Source: H2-BAC3 sp045863035
GTDB taxonomy: Bacteria; Bacteroidota; Ignavibacteria; Ignavibacteriales; Ignavibacteriaceae
Direction of reading: 5' to 3'
DNA length: 32,022 nt
Assembly (NCBI GenBank): GCA_045863035.1
Contig: BTUV01000024.1
Coordinates: 1 to 32,022, forward strand
Part shown: positions 25,748 through 32,022 of the stretch, piece by piece
Layout of the letters: each line of letters starts with the position of its first letter
Position numbering within the stretch: position 1 is the stretch's first letter
The notes under the pieces: generated by a model
Databases searched by the model: none
Told to the model about the DNA's origin: nothing
Seen by the model: the letters and a program-made list of their open reading frames with translations, nothing else
Translations under genes and position numbers: made by a program

Positions 25748-26299
25748 TTATTCCGGTGGTTGTGGCGGCGGGTTATCAAAATCGCAAAAGATATTAACCC
25801 CTGAGACGAACTGACCCTCAGGAATAACAACCGGTGAAACTGATGCGGTATCACCTGTTGCACGGTACACTCCTACAACAAACCAGGCACCGCGGTCAAG
25901 AGCCAGATCGGGAGTAGTTGAAAAAGCTACTGCGGCATAAGCGTAACTTCCAGCCGTCAGATTAAAAATATCGCTTATTTTATTCTCGTTGGTGTTATAG
26001 CTCCACGTTGTTGCCCCGATGGGAATAGAATCACTCACAAATGCAAGATTGAAAGGGTTGAAGTCAGCAACGGAATTTAACGGTGAGCGGAAAACCACCA
26101 GATGAACCCGCATGATATCCGGATTCCAGGTTCCCGTAAATGTTACAGTTCCGCCGAAGCCCATTTGTATGGGTCTTTCCGGCTCCGGCTCAATCCCCCC
26201 GCCGCAGCCGGAAGCAAGCAGCACGCCGCTTAATAATATATAGAGAACAATTTTTTTCAAATGGCTTTGTCTCCTCGCTGTGAGAGTACTTTGTTGCAT
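25748..26299 (-). CDS. Putative lipoprotein of a TonB-receptor cassette
   Basis: About 183 residues with a lipoprotein signal: a basic N-region, hydrophobic KIVLYILLSGVLL, then the lipobox ASGC with the acylated cysteine near residue 32. The mature part starts with a proline/glutamate linker and a GGTVTFTGTW strand. It then looks like one beta-sandwich domain (AYAAVAFSTTPDLALDRGAW, then VVIPEGQFVSGVNIFCDF) and ends in a proline-rich tail. I do not recognise a named family; the style fits small surface lipoproteins with a prealbumin/CarboxypepD-like fold. Start: ATG at 26299 or GTG at 26308, which overlaps the upstream stop. It lies 2 bp before the receptor gene, so a partner role in binding its ligand is plausible. 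Confidence 0.75.
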   Translation of the reverse strand: MQQSTLTARRQSHLKKIVLYILLSGVLLASGCGGGIEPEPERPIQMGFGGTVTFTGTWNPDIMRVHLVVFRSPLNSVADFNPFNLAFVSDSIPIGATTWSYNTNENKISDIFNLTAGSYAYAAVAFSTTPDLALDRGAWFVVGVYRATGDTASVSPVVIPEGQFVSGVNIFCDFDNPPPQPPE

Positions 26300-26304
26300 T
26301 TTTT

Positions 26305-27309
26305 TCACTTATCCGGTTTACTTTGATAAACACCGGGGAATCTAAAATCATTTCTGAAATCATCACTGCCGAATATCTCAGTTGTACCGGTTTTTTTATT
26401 ATATACTGCAATTTTTCCAAAACCGGTTTTATCAAGATGAGTGTAATACAGTTTTCCGGTTGAGCGGCTGATGGTAAACTGAGGATATACATTGTCAGTA
26501 AATGCTGCCGATGAATCAATAACGGTGATTTCATTTGTTGCAAATGAATATCTTTTCAGCCATCCCTTCATGAGGGAGCCGGGGGAGTCCTGCAATGAAT
26601 CAGGAAGCAGTTCCACAAAATAAAACGAGACAGCATCATCATCCCAGACGGGGATGAGGGAATTTTTACCCGGGTCAGTCAGGAGCGTATCATAGTCGCT
26701 GACTGAAAACCCTTTACCAAGAAAGATTCCGAAATTCTCATTTTCAATCGGGGCATTATACAAAAACCGGTCACCTGAACCGCTCCACACCGGCTGAATA
26801 ACCATCGCGCCAATCTGAAATATACTGTCAGTGCCGAGATTGAAACCGATGCCTGATTGTTTTTCTCCACTGAAGAATGCAATGCCGCTTTCATCAGCGA
26901 ACCAGGTAATGCTTACATCATCCCAGAAGTCAACTTCAACCAGTTTAACCGGTGTTCCGTCTGATTTCCTTATCTGAATTCCACCGGGCGCGTAATAAGC
27001 GAAATACTTTCCGGAGGGGGAGGGGGTCGGTTTATAACCATTGCCAACTTTCAGCAGCGACTCACCATTGGCATCGGTACGCCAGATAAAATTTTCGCCG
27101 CAGAAAACAACCCCTATGTCAGTCCATACCGGGAGAAACGTGTTTCGTGAACCCAGATCATGCACTGAGGTAAAATTGTCATCTGTATATCCCGCTCTCA
27201 GCTCAGAATGTTGTACGCTGAAATAAGTAAAAACAATCTTTTCCTGCGCGGAGACCTGAGCGGTATATATCAAAACAAAGAAAAGGACAAATCTCAGCGC
27301 ACCCCTCAC
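26305..27309 (-). CDS. Secreted TolB-like beta-propeller protein, hypothetical
   Basis: A 334-residue exported protein with signal peptide (RFVLFFVLIYTAQVSAQ). The mature part has repeated PD40/TolB-type blades: PVWTDIGVVFCGENFIWRTD, PTPSPSGKYFAYYAPGG, ITWFADESGIAFFSG, PVWSGSGDRFLYNAP, and PQFTISRSTGKLYYT, each with the x-W-S-x-D/G-G-x-x-[IL]-x-[YF] character. I count about six candidate blades. No catalytic residues are apparent, so it is probably a binding or scaffold protein in the periplasm or at the surface. The start is GTG at 27309, sharing GTGA with the purM stop. The following lipoprotein and TonB-receptor genes suggest a common function. Confidence 0.75.
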   Translation of the reverse strand: MRGALRFVLFFVLIYTAQVSAQEKIVFTYFSVQHSELRAGYTDDNFTSVHDLGSRNTFLPVWTDIGVVFCGENFIWRTDANGESLLKVGNGYKPTPSPSGKYFAYYAPGGIQIRKSDGTPVKLVEVDFWDDVSITWFADESGIAFFSGEKQSGIGFNLGTDSIFQIGAMVIQPVWSGSGDRFLYNAPIENENFGIFLGKGFSVSDYDTLLTDPGKNSLIPVWDDDAVSFYFVELLPDSLQDSPGSLMKGWLKRYSFATNEITVIDSSAAFTDNVYPQFTISRSTGKLYYTHLDKTGFGKIAVYNKKTGTTEIFGSDDFRNDFRFPGVYQSKPDK

Positions 27310-28496
27310 TGATTCCTGCTGCTGTCTGAATCCTCCGGCGGCTCAGACCAGGGCTGAATTTCCTCAGGTACTTTAACTACTTCGATGATGGAGTGCTTCT
27401 CACTTTCTTCCTCATCGCGGGTATCATTCTTCACTGCCGGAAAATCAGGGAGCGCAGCAATGACCTGATCGGATGTTGCTGCATCTTTAATGACCGTGCC
27501 AATCCTTTTGGGATGCAAACGAAACGCGTCTCCGGCTTTCATAACCGCATGGGCATTTTCGGGGGAGCATATACACACCAGACCGATACCGAGATTAAAT
27601 GCACTTCTCATTTCATTGTCGGGTATATCTCCAACCTCCTGAATCATCTTAAAGACCGGAAGATGAGGCCATGCATCCCAGTTGATATCAAGAGCGAACC
27701 CCTCAGGCAGCACCCTTTTTGTGTTTCCCTCTATACCGCCGCCGGTGATATGCGCCAGTCCTTTAACTGAGTTAAGTTTTTTTAATTCTTTAATAAGCGG
27801 GAGATATGATATATGAAGTTTAAGCAATTCCTCGGCCATGGAGCACCGGAAGTCCGGTATATACTCCTCAAGCCGGAACTCAGCGAGGAGCACTTTTCTT
27901 GCAAGTGAGTAGCCGTTGGTATGCAGCCCGTTAGAGCGGAAACCAATCAGAACATCCCCCTCCTGGATTGAACTTCCGTCAATGATTTCTGATCTGTCAA
28001 CAATACCCACAATAGTGCCGGAAAGATCATAATCTTTTTTCTGGTACATCCCCGGCATCTCAGCGGTTTCGCCTCCGATGAGCGCTACACCATTCTCGCG
28101 GCAGGCCTTTGCGAATCCTGCAACAATTTCCTCAGCAACGCGGGGGTTCAGTTTTCCGAAGGCCATATAGTCCATAAAGAAAAGAGGGGTTGCACCGCAG
28201 ACCGCTATATCATTAACGCAATGATTTACCAGACACTGCCCGATCGTAGAGTGGATACCTGTATTGATTGCGACCCGGAGTTTGGTCCCCACACCGTCAA
28301 CGCTGGAGACCAGAACCGGCTCTTTGAAGGATGAAAAATCGGGCTTGAAAAAAGCGCCAAAATGACCGATACCGGATAATACGGATGAATTAAATGTGCT
28401 TTTGGCGTGGTTTTTTATACGGTCAACGGTTTCTTCCCCAGCCCGAATGTCAACTCCCGCGGACTTATATGTGGCAGAGTCAGAACCTGTTTGCAT
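27306..28496 (-). CDS. purM: Phosphoribosylformylglycinamidine cyclo-ligase (AIR synthetase)
   Basis: PurM closes the imidazole ring in purine synthesis, turning FGAM into AIR with ATP. The 396-residue protein carries YKSAGVDIRAGEETVDRI at the start, VSSVDGVGTKLRVA, the CVNDIAVCGATPLFFMDYMA block, LIGGETAEMPGMY, and FRSNGLHTNGYSLAR with HITGGGIEGNTKRVLP further on. These are the usual ATP and substrate motifs. E. coli PurM has 345 residues; here the last ~50 (after IAALPDFPAV) are an extra acidic, proline-containing tail with no known domain. It is the first gene of the minus-strand series; its promoter must lie in 28497-28633, which shows no clear purine riboswitch. Confidence 0.96.
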   Translation of the reverse strand: MQTGSDSATYKSAGVDIRAGEETVDRIKNHAKSTFNSSVLSGIGHFGAFFKPDFSSFKEPVLVSSVDGVGTKLRVAINTGIHSTIGQCLVNHCVNDIAVCGATPLFFMDYMAFGKLNPRVAEEIVAGFAKACRENGVALIGGETAEMPGMYQKKDYDLSGTIVGIVDRSEIIDGSSIQEGDVLIGFRSNGLHTNGYSLARKVLLAEFRLEEYIPDFRCSMAEELLKLHISYLPLIKELKKLNSVKGLAHITGGGIEGNTKRVLPEGFALDINWDAWPHLPVFKMIQEVGDIPDNEMRSAFNLGIGLVCICSPENAHAVMKAGDAFRLHPKRIGTVIKDAATSDQVIAALPDFPAVKNDTRDEEESEKHSIIEVVKVPEEIQPWSEPPEDSDSSRNQ

Positions 28497-28611
28497 GCAA
28501 TCTTCCGGTTGTTTGGTTAAAATTCAGACTGCAAAATGCGAAAAAGAGGGGAAATATAACAGTACCCAGAGCCGAAAATTATAACCGCTCTGCAATTGGT
28601 AAACTTCTCTG

Positions 28612-28627
28612 TCCGGTGTGAGCCGGA
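28612..28627 (-). terminator. Short hairpin downstream of the first deacetylase gene
   Basis: TCCGG (28612-28616) pairs with CCGGA (28623-28627) across a six-base loop, seven bases past the deacetylase stop at 28634-28636 on the minus strand. No T run follows directly, so it would be at best a weak or factor-assisted terminator, or a boundary before the purM promoter. Confidence 0.25.
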
Positions 28628-28633
28628 TGCCAC

Positions 28634-29635
28634 TCACTCGTTTTTGTAGGGGAAATCATAAGAATCTGTTTTGGATAGCTCAAGGATGTATTCCGGTATT
28701 TTTATCCGGTCAAAGTCAAAAGCCGGTCTGCCTCCCATTTTTCTCAGAAGGGCAAACTGCGTAAGCATACCGATACCTGCTTTGCCGGAAAACGTATTGG
28801 GGAGTGAATAAACCGAATCAGTTAATGCTTCTGAAAGTGAGATGAGCTTATATTTTTTCTCCTGAAAAAAGTTAATCAGATTTTCAATATTGTCAATGTT
28901 CAATTCATTCATGTGGAAAAGCATGATCTGTTTGATGTTCCGCTTAAACAACATCTGGCTCTGCTCTTCAATGAGTGAAAGGAACGCTGAAAGATAGGTT
29001 AAATAATCCTCAGAAATTTTTTTCTTATACTTCTCATTTTTCGCGAAATAAGCTTTACTGTAAGCAAACGCGAACATGAATTCAGCCGCGCTTATGGTTA
29101 CCGGAGCTATGATGTAACCATTCTCCGCGAGAAACTTTTCAACTTCCTTTTTTTCATTAAGCGTATTGCCCACTTCAAGCTCTGGCAGTCGGTAGTATTT
29201 TTGCTTCCCTTGTATCATCGGGGCAAAAATCTTTTCCCCCTGCAGTACATCCTCCTTAAAAGCTTCAACGGAATGAAAGGAGAGATCAACATGTTTATAA
29301 CCGTGGTTCCCCATATCAAAACCGGCTTCAATCCAGAGTTTTAAAAGTTCAACTCTCTTGGGATCAACGGTTCTGCCGTTTCGGTAAAGTTTGACTTCAT
29401 TGATAAATGCAATCGGTTTGGCATCATATTTTTTGAGAGTACTGATAAATCCGGTAATCTTTGAATTGATTAATTTAACAGGGTATCGGTCAATTTGAAC
29501 GTAAGGAAAGTCATCAAAGGTAAAGCATACCTGGTTCTGCTGGGAGTGTATAACGCTGCTCCCGTGCAAAAGAAGTAACACTGTTATAAAGGATTTTTTG
29601 AACAACTGAGCAAAAATAATCTGTACCGACACCAT
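28634..29635 (-). CDS. Secreted polysaccharide deacetylase (NodB domain), paralogue 1
   Basis: A 333-residue carbohydrate esterase family 4 type protein, expected to remove N- or O-acetyl groups from a polysaccharide in the periplasm or at the surface. The N-terminal hydrophobic stretch (residues ~14-30) ends near IHSQ. Motif 1 is TFDD (D41, D42); motif 2 is NHGYKH, giving the metal histidines H110 and H114; motif 3 is a variant YRLPELEVG in place of RxPY; and LFHMNE near 240 supplies the last histidine. GAGGAG 6 bp upstream of the ATG at 29635 is a strong ribosome binding site. The neighbour at 30031-31029 is a close paralogue. The substrate is unknown. Confidence 0.9.
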   Translation of the reverse strand: MVSVQIIFAQLFKKSFITVLLLLHGSSVIHSQQNQVCFTFDDFPYVQIDRYPVKLINSKITGFISTLKKYDAKPIAFINEVKLYRNGRTVDPKRVELLKLWIEAGFDMGNHGYKHVDLSFHSVEAFKEDVLQGEKIFAPMIQGKQKYYRLPELEVGNTLNEKKEVEKFLAENGYIIAPVTISAAEFMFAFAYSKAYFAKNEKYKKKISEDYLTYLSAFLSLIEEQSQMLFKRNIKQIMLFHMNELNIDNIENLINFFQEKKYKLISLSEALTDSVYSLPNTFSGKAGIGMLTQFALLRKMGGRPAFDFDRIKIPEYILELSKTDSYDFPYKNE

Positions 29636-30030
29636 GTAATCTCCTCAGAAAACATTAGTAAATGGAATATTCGCAAACATCAGGAAACGCTTTTCAACAG
29701 GTAAAAACAGAACAAAGTAAAAATATCTTCTGTTCTTTTCTTACATGCGCTGTAAAAAAAACAGGAACGTCCTCCGGTTTCAACCCGCACAAGAAAGTAA
29801 ACAACCCGGCAACATTGTCAGCCGCGGAAAACATCCGTCTCAGAGCTTCCGGCTAAAAAAAAGAGTTTACGAAACCGGAAATACCGCAACCCTGCGGTTT
29901 AAGGTTTCATGAAATTTTTCCGAACAGGTTATTTATTAATACACTGAAAATATAAAATTCAGGAAAAAAAACTGATTATTCTGAGTTTACCTGCCTTTCA
30001 TGGATATTTAAGTTTATTACTGCCCAAAAA
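29636..30030. other. Intergenic spacer between the two deacetylase genes
   Basis: This 395 bp gap holds no gene that I can support; a 64-codon open frame on the plus strand has no coding character. A hairpin CCGCA-ACCC-TGCGG lies near 29886-29899, with AAA/TTT able to extend the stem. On the minus strand it would sit about 130 bp after the stop of the outer deacetylase and could end that transcript. The promoter of the inner gene should lie between it and 29650. Confidence 0.4.
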
Positions 30031-31029
30031 CTATTCCCCCTCGTAGGGGAAATCATAAAAATCATTATCGGAAAGCTCCAGCACGTATTCCGGGAGCATA
30101 ATTCTCTTGTCATCAAACAAACTCTCTCCCATAAGCCGCCTCGCGCTGGCTATCTGGTCAATAAAGCCGAGACCGTCACGACCGGCGTACGTATTTTTAA
30201 TAGTAAACACTGAATCAGAAATTGCCTCATTGGCTGATATAAAGCTGTATTTCTTTTTCTTAAAGAGCCGGATAAGCCGCTCCATGTGGTCAACGTTCAG
30301 TTCGTTCATGTGAAGCAGCATAAAATGTTTAATCCTTCTTTTAAAAAGATACTCAGTCTGCTGTTCAACCAGATCAATAAACTTTGAAAGATAATTTATG
30401 TAATCATCCGCTATTTTCTTTTTATACTTTTCATTTTTAGAAAAATAGGCCTTACTGTAAGCGATGGCAAACTTATATTCAGCCGCGCTAATGGTGATGG
30501 GAAGGATGATATAATTATTTTCCTCTAAAAATTTTTCAACATTACGTTTAATTTCAAGAGTATTGCCCACCTCAAGCTGTGGAAACCGGAAATATTTCTG
30601 CTTCCCCTGAATCATCGGCGCGAATATTTTTTCCCCCAGCAGAACATCCTCTTTAAACTCCTCAACTGAATGAGAAGAGAGGTCTTTATGTCTGAAACCA
30701 TGGTTCCCCATATCAAAGCCGGCATCAAGCCACATCTTAGCTAACTCAACCCTTCTCGGGTCAATCATCCCTTCTTCTTTGTAAAGCTGGATTTCATTTA
30801 TGAAAGCAATCGGTTTAGTGTCATATTTTGTGAGGACATCAATCAGCCGTCCGATTTTTTCCTTAATGAGGGAAACAGGATACCGCCCCATCTGCACGTA
30901 AGGGAAGTCATCAAAGGTGAGGCAAACTTCTTTTTTCTGAGGGTACATAGCCGTGCCAAGCAGGAAAACCAGCAACACCGGCATAAGAAGCCGGCCGGGG
31001 ACAAGGGAGCATGTGAGACAAGGTTTCAT
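30031..31029 (-). CDS. Secreted polysaccharide deacetylase (NodB domain), paralogue 2
   Basis: A close paralogue of the gene at 28634-29635, sharing blocks such as GEKIFAPMIQGKQKY, the LEVGNT motif and the YDFPY end. The active-site residues are kept: LTFDD (D40, D41), NHGFRH for the metal histidines, FRFPQLEVG as variant motif 3, and LLHMNE. A signal segment (LLMPVLLVFLLGTAMYPQ) shows export. I chose ATG at 31029 (332 residues); a TTG at 31053 would add eight residues. Neither has a good ribosome binding site, unlike paralogue 1. Two inverted repeats lie 55-140 bp upstream. The two genes look like a tandem duplication that has diverged; different substrates or expression are possible. Confidence 0.9.
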   Translation of the reverse strand: MKPCLTCSLVPGRLLMPVLLVFLLGTAMYPQKKEVCLTFDDFPYVQMGRYPVSLIKEKIGRLIDVLTKYDTKPIAFINEIQLYKEEGMIDPRRVELAKMWLDAGFDMGNHGFRHKDLSSHSVEEFKEDVLLGEKIFAPMIQGKQKYFRFPQLEVGNTLEIKRNVEKFLEENNYIILPITISAAEYKFAIAYSKAYFSKNEKYKKKIADDYINYLSKFIDLVEQQTEYLFKRRIKHFMLLHMNELNVDHMERLIRLFKKKKYSFISANEAISDSVFTIKNTYAGRDGLGFIDQIASARRLMGESLFDDKRIMLPEYVLELSDNDFYDFPYEGE

Positions 31030-31083
31030 GAGTCTGACAGAAAACAATCTCAAATTTTTACCAATTCAGACGATAAATTAAAA

Positions 31084-31115
31084 AGAAAATTTTGCAGTAA
31101 AAACTACAAAATTTT
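31084..31115 (-). promoter_or_regulatory. Perfect 10-bp inverted repeat upstream of the outer deacetylase
   Basis: GAAAATTTTG (31084-31093) and CAAAATTTTC (31106-31115) are exact reverse complements separated by 12 bp. The dyad lies 55 bp upstream of the ATG at 31029, where an operator or a leader hairpin would be expected. AT-rich sequence makes chance dyads more likely, so I treat it as a candidate. Confidence 0.4.
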
Positions 31116-31142
31116 CCGGGAAATTTACTCATGAACTGAAAA

Positions 31143-31170
31143 CCCCCCTCAAATCCTAAGGTCAGGGGGG
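31143..31170. repeat. GC-rich hairpin CCCCCCT/AGGGGGG
   Basis: CCCCCCT (31143-31149) pairs with AGGGGGG (31164-31170) across a 14-base loop. It stands out in an AT-rich surrounding and lies 114 bp upstream of the outer deacetylase start. It may be part of a dispersed intergenic element, an operator, or the end of a transcript arriving from the right. Confidence 0.4.
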
Positions 31171-31194
31171 GATTGGACAAAAGAACTCATCCGC

Positions 31195-31490
31195 CGGACA
31201 GGTCGGAGTTTTTGGAGGTTTGGGGTTGCCGGTGGTGTTATTAATATGTCGGTATCATCGTTTTCTACCAACCTGTGATTCCTCCGGAATCAAACCATTT
31301 TCCGGCTCCCTTCTCATTTTCAAGGAGAAGGGCTGGGGATGAGGTTTTCTCTCCGGAAACAGAGCAATGTAGAATTTACAATTTACCATGAACAATTTCG
31401 CATGCCCGGCTGAGCGGCAGGAATTTCAGCTTTTAATTTTTAACTTTTTTCATCCTGTCTATCCTGTTCATCTTTCCGTCATTTACCAAT
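31195..31490. repeat. Intergenic region packed with dispersed repeat remnants
   Basis: About 300 bp without a gene. Recognisable pieces are ACCAACCTGTGATTCCTCCG near 31267-31286; a hairpin CCCTTCTC (31308-31315) / GAGAAGGG (31325-31332) followed by CTGGGGATGAGG; an AATGTAGAATTTACAATTTA-like piece near 31365; a T-rich TTTTAATTTTTAAC near 31433; and CATCCTGTCTATCCTGTTCA from 31451. I recall similar elements between genes in many Bacteroidetes/Chlorobi genomes. They end directly at the truncated start of the Cas6e fragment. Confidence 0.55.
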
Positions 31491-31493
31491 GGA

Positions 31494-31940
31494 ATGAAAC
31501 TTATCTTCCGTCTCCGTGCCAATCCCGTCAAAAGAGAAAAAGCATCGGGTAAGTGCAAAGGCATCACCGGTGAGGAAGAACTAATTGCATGGCTGCAGCG
31601 CAAATGCACAGGTGGTGGATTTACCATTCTTTCAGTCGAAGTAAGAAAGGAGACCTTAACTGCCTCAAAGATAAAGTCTGAAGAAACCCAGCATGCAGCA
31701 CAATTTCACTCTGTCATATTTCAAGGCATCCTCGAAGTCACCGATTCCGGTTTATTTCATCAAAGCATTACAAACGGAATAGGAGCTGCCAAAGGCCTCG
31801 GCTTCGCTCGGGGATCCCTCGGCTTCGCTCGGGAACTAGCTCGGGAACCAGCTCGGGAACCAGCTCGGGAACCGGCTCGGGGAGTGGCTCGGGGAGTGGC
31901 TCAGTGTTGCTGGGGACAATGGGGACGCTTGGGACGGTGA
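31494..31940 (+). pseudogene. cas6e: Truncated type I-E CRISPR endoribonuclease Cas6e with repeat-derived tail
   Basis: Residues 1-104 match the C-terminal half of Cas6e/CasE, which cuts pre-crRNA in type I-E systems. FRLRANPVK (5-13) is the family hallmark, EEELIAWLQRK (27-37) is the next conserved helix, HSVIFQGILEVTDS (72-85) the following strand, and GIGAAKGLGF (95-104) the glycine-rich RNA-binding loop. A complete Cas6e has about 200 residues, so the first ~100, including the N-terminal ferredoxin-like fold, are missing. After residue 104 the expected GLLSLA end is replaced by (AREP)-type repeats encoded by simple tandem repeats. The fragment begins at the end of a block of dispersed repeats. 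I expect no Cas6e activity; whether it is expressed is unknown. No other cas gene is in the window. Confidence 0.85.
31796..31904. repeat. 21-bp and 12-bp tandem repeats inside the Cas6e remnant
   Basis: Two copies of CCTCGGCTTCGCTCGG (31796-31811 and 31817-31832) are spaced 21 bp apart. They pass directly into six 12-bp units of GCTCGGGAACCA type from 31827 to 31898, the last two being GCTCGGGGAGTG. In the Cas6e frame they read ARGSLGFAREL, then AREP three times, then ARGV twice. The first copy overlaps the codons of the Cas6e GLGF motif, so the repeat may have expanded from, or joined at, that short match. Confidence 0.9.
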
Positions 31941-32022
31941 GCGAAAATGTGAGTGGTAATCACTCGTGACGGTGAGCGAAAATGTGAGTGGGAATCACTT
32001 GGGACGGTGAGCGATGAAGTTA
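31933..32022. repeat. 35-bp tandem repeat at the right edge
   Basis: Units at 31933-31967 and 31968-32002, plus a 20-bp partial unit to the window end. The core GACGGTGAGCGAAAATGTGA is identical in both full units. Each also holds an internal dyad, GAGTG-GTAAT-CACTC in the first and AGTG-GGAAT-CACT in the second. There are no spacers, so it is a tandem repeat and not a CRISPR. It probably continues beyond the window. Confidence 0.85.

Noticed and set aside
28497..28633. tRNA-like or riboswitch-like sequence upstream of purM
   Set aside because: I checked for a cloverleaf and for the purine riboswitch core and found neither; only a short CCGG hairpin is present.
29662..29856. 64-codon plus-strand open frame between the deacetylases
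   Set aside because: No ribosome binding site, no family, and it lies where the promoter of the inner deacetylase should be.
31933..32022. Type I-E CRISPR array after the Cas6e fragment
   Set aside because: No spacers separate the units within the window, so I report a tandem repeat only.

Overview
The window suggests a Gram-negative bacterium of the Ignavibacteria/Chlorobi (FCB) group. Two secreted proteins end in a type IX secretion sorting domain with the YPNP signature, the first in the YPNPFNP form typical of Ignavibacteria. An LptD-type LPS transporter and a TonB-dependent receptor show an outer membrane. The menaquinone genes and a three-subunit transhydrogenase indicate a respiring cell. 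This placement is inference from protein style; no rRNA or tRNA gene is visible.

Layout. Positions 1-192 are a 37-39 bp tandem repeat cut by the window edge. From 478 to 5930 seven plus-strand genes run almost without gaps: pntAA-pntAB-pntB, a secreted hypothetical protein, a 79-residue protein with an Sm-like look, a Gfo/Idh/MocA dehydrogenase and a lipoprotein. Then come a ROK sugar kinase (6059-7024) and a Fic enzyme (7053-7925), a repeat-bearing gap, lptD (8370-10991), a NYN-domain protein, a secreted GH18 protein and a hotdog thioesterase (to 13610). After a second repeat-bearing gap lies a lone T9SS cargo gene (13934-14860).

From 28496 down to 14938 the minus strand carries twelve genes with gaps of at most 10 bp or short overlaps: purM, a beta-propeller-like secreted protein, a lipoprotein, a TonB-dependent receptor, a TatD-radical SAM fusion, a PBP4-type carboxypeptidase, an HDAC-like amidohydrolase, then menH, menB, menA, menC and menE. 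These men genes cover o-succinylbenzoate formation (MenH, MenC), its activation (MenE), ring closure (MenB) and prenylation (MenA). The missing DHNA-CoA hydrolase step may be supplied by the hotdog thioesterase at 13188-13610, which faces the cluster. menF, menD and the methyltransferase are not in the window.

The right end (28634-32022) looks like accessory DNA. It has two paralogous secreted polysaccharide deacetylases, the outer one preceded by two dyads; an intergenic stretch packed with dispersed hairpin repeats; and a fragment of a type I-E CRISPR Cas6e gene. The fragment lacks its N-terminal half, and its C-terminus runs into 21-bp and 12-bp repeats that code for an Ala-Arg-Glu-Pro tail. 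A 35-bp tandem repeat closes the window. No other cas gene and no CRISPR array is visible.
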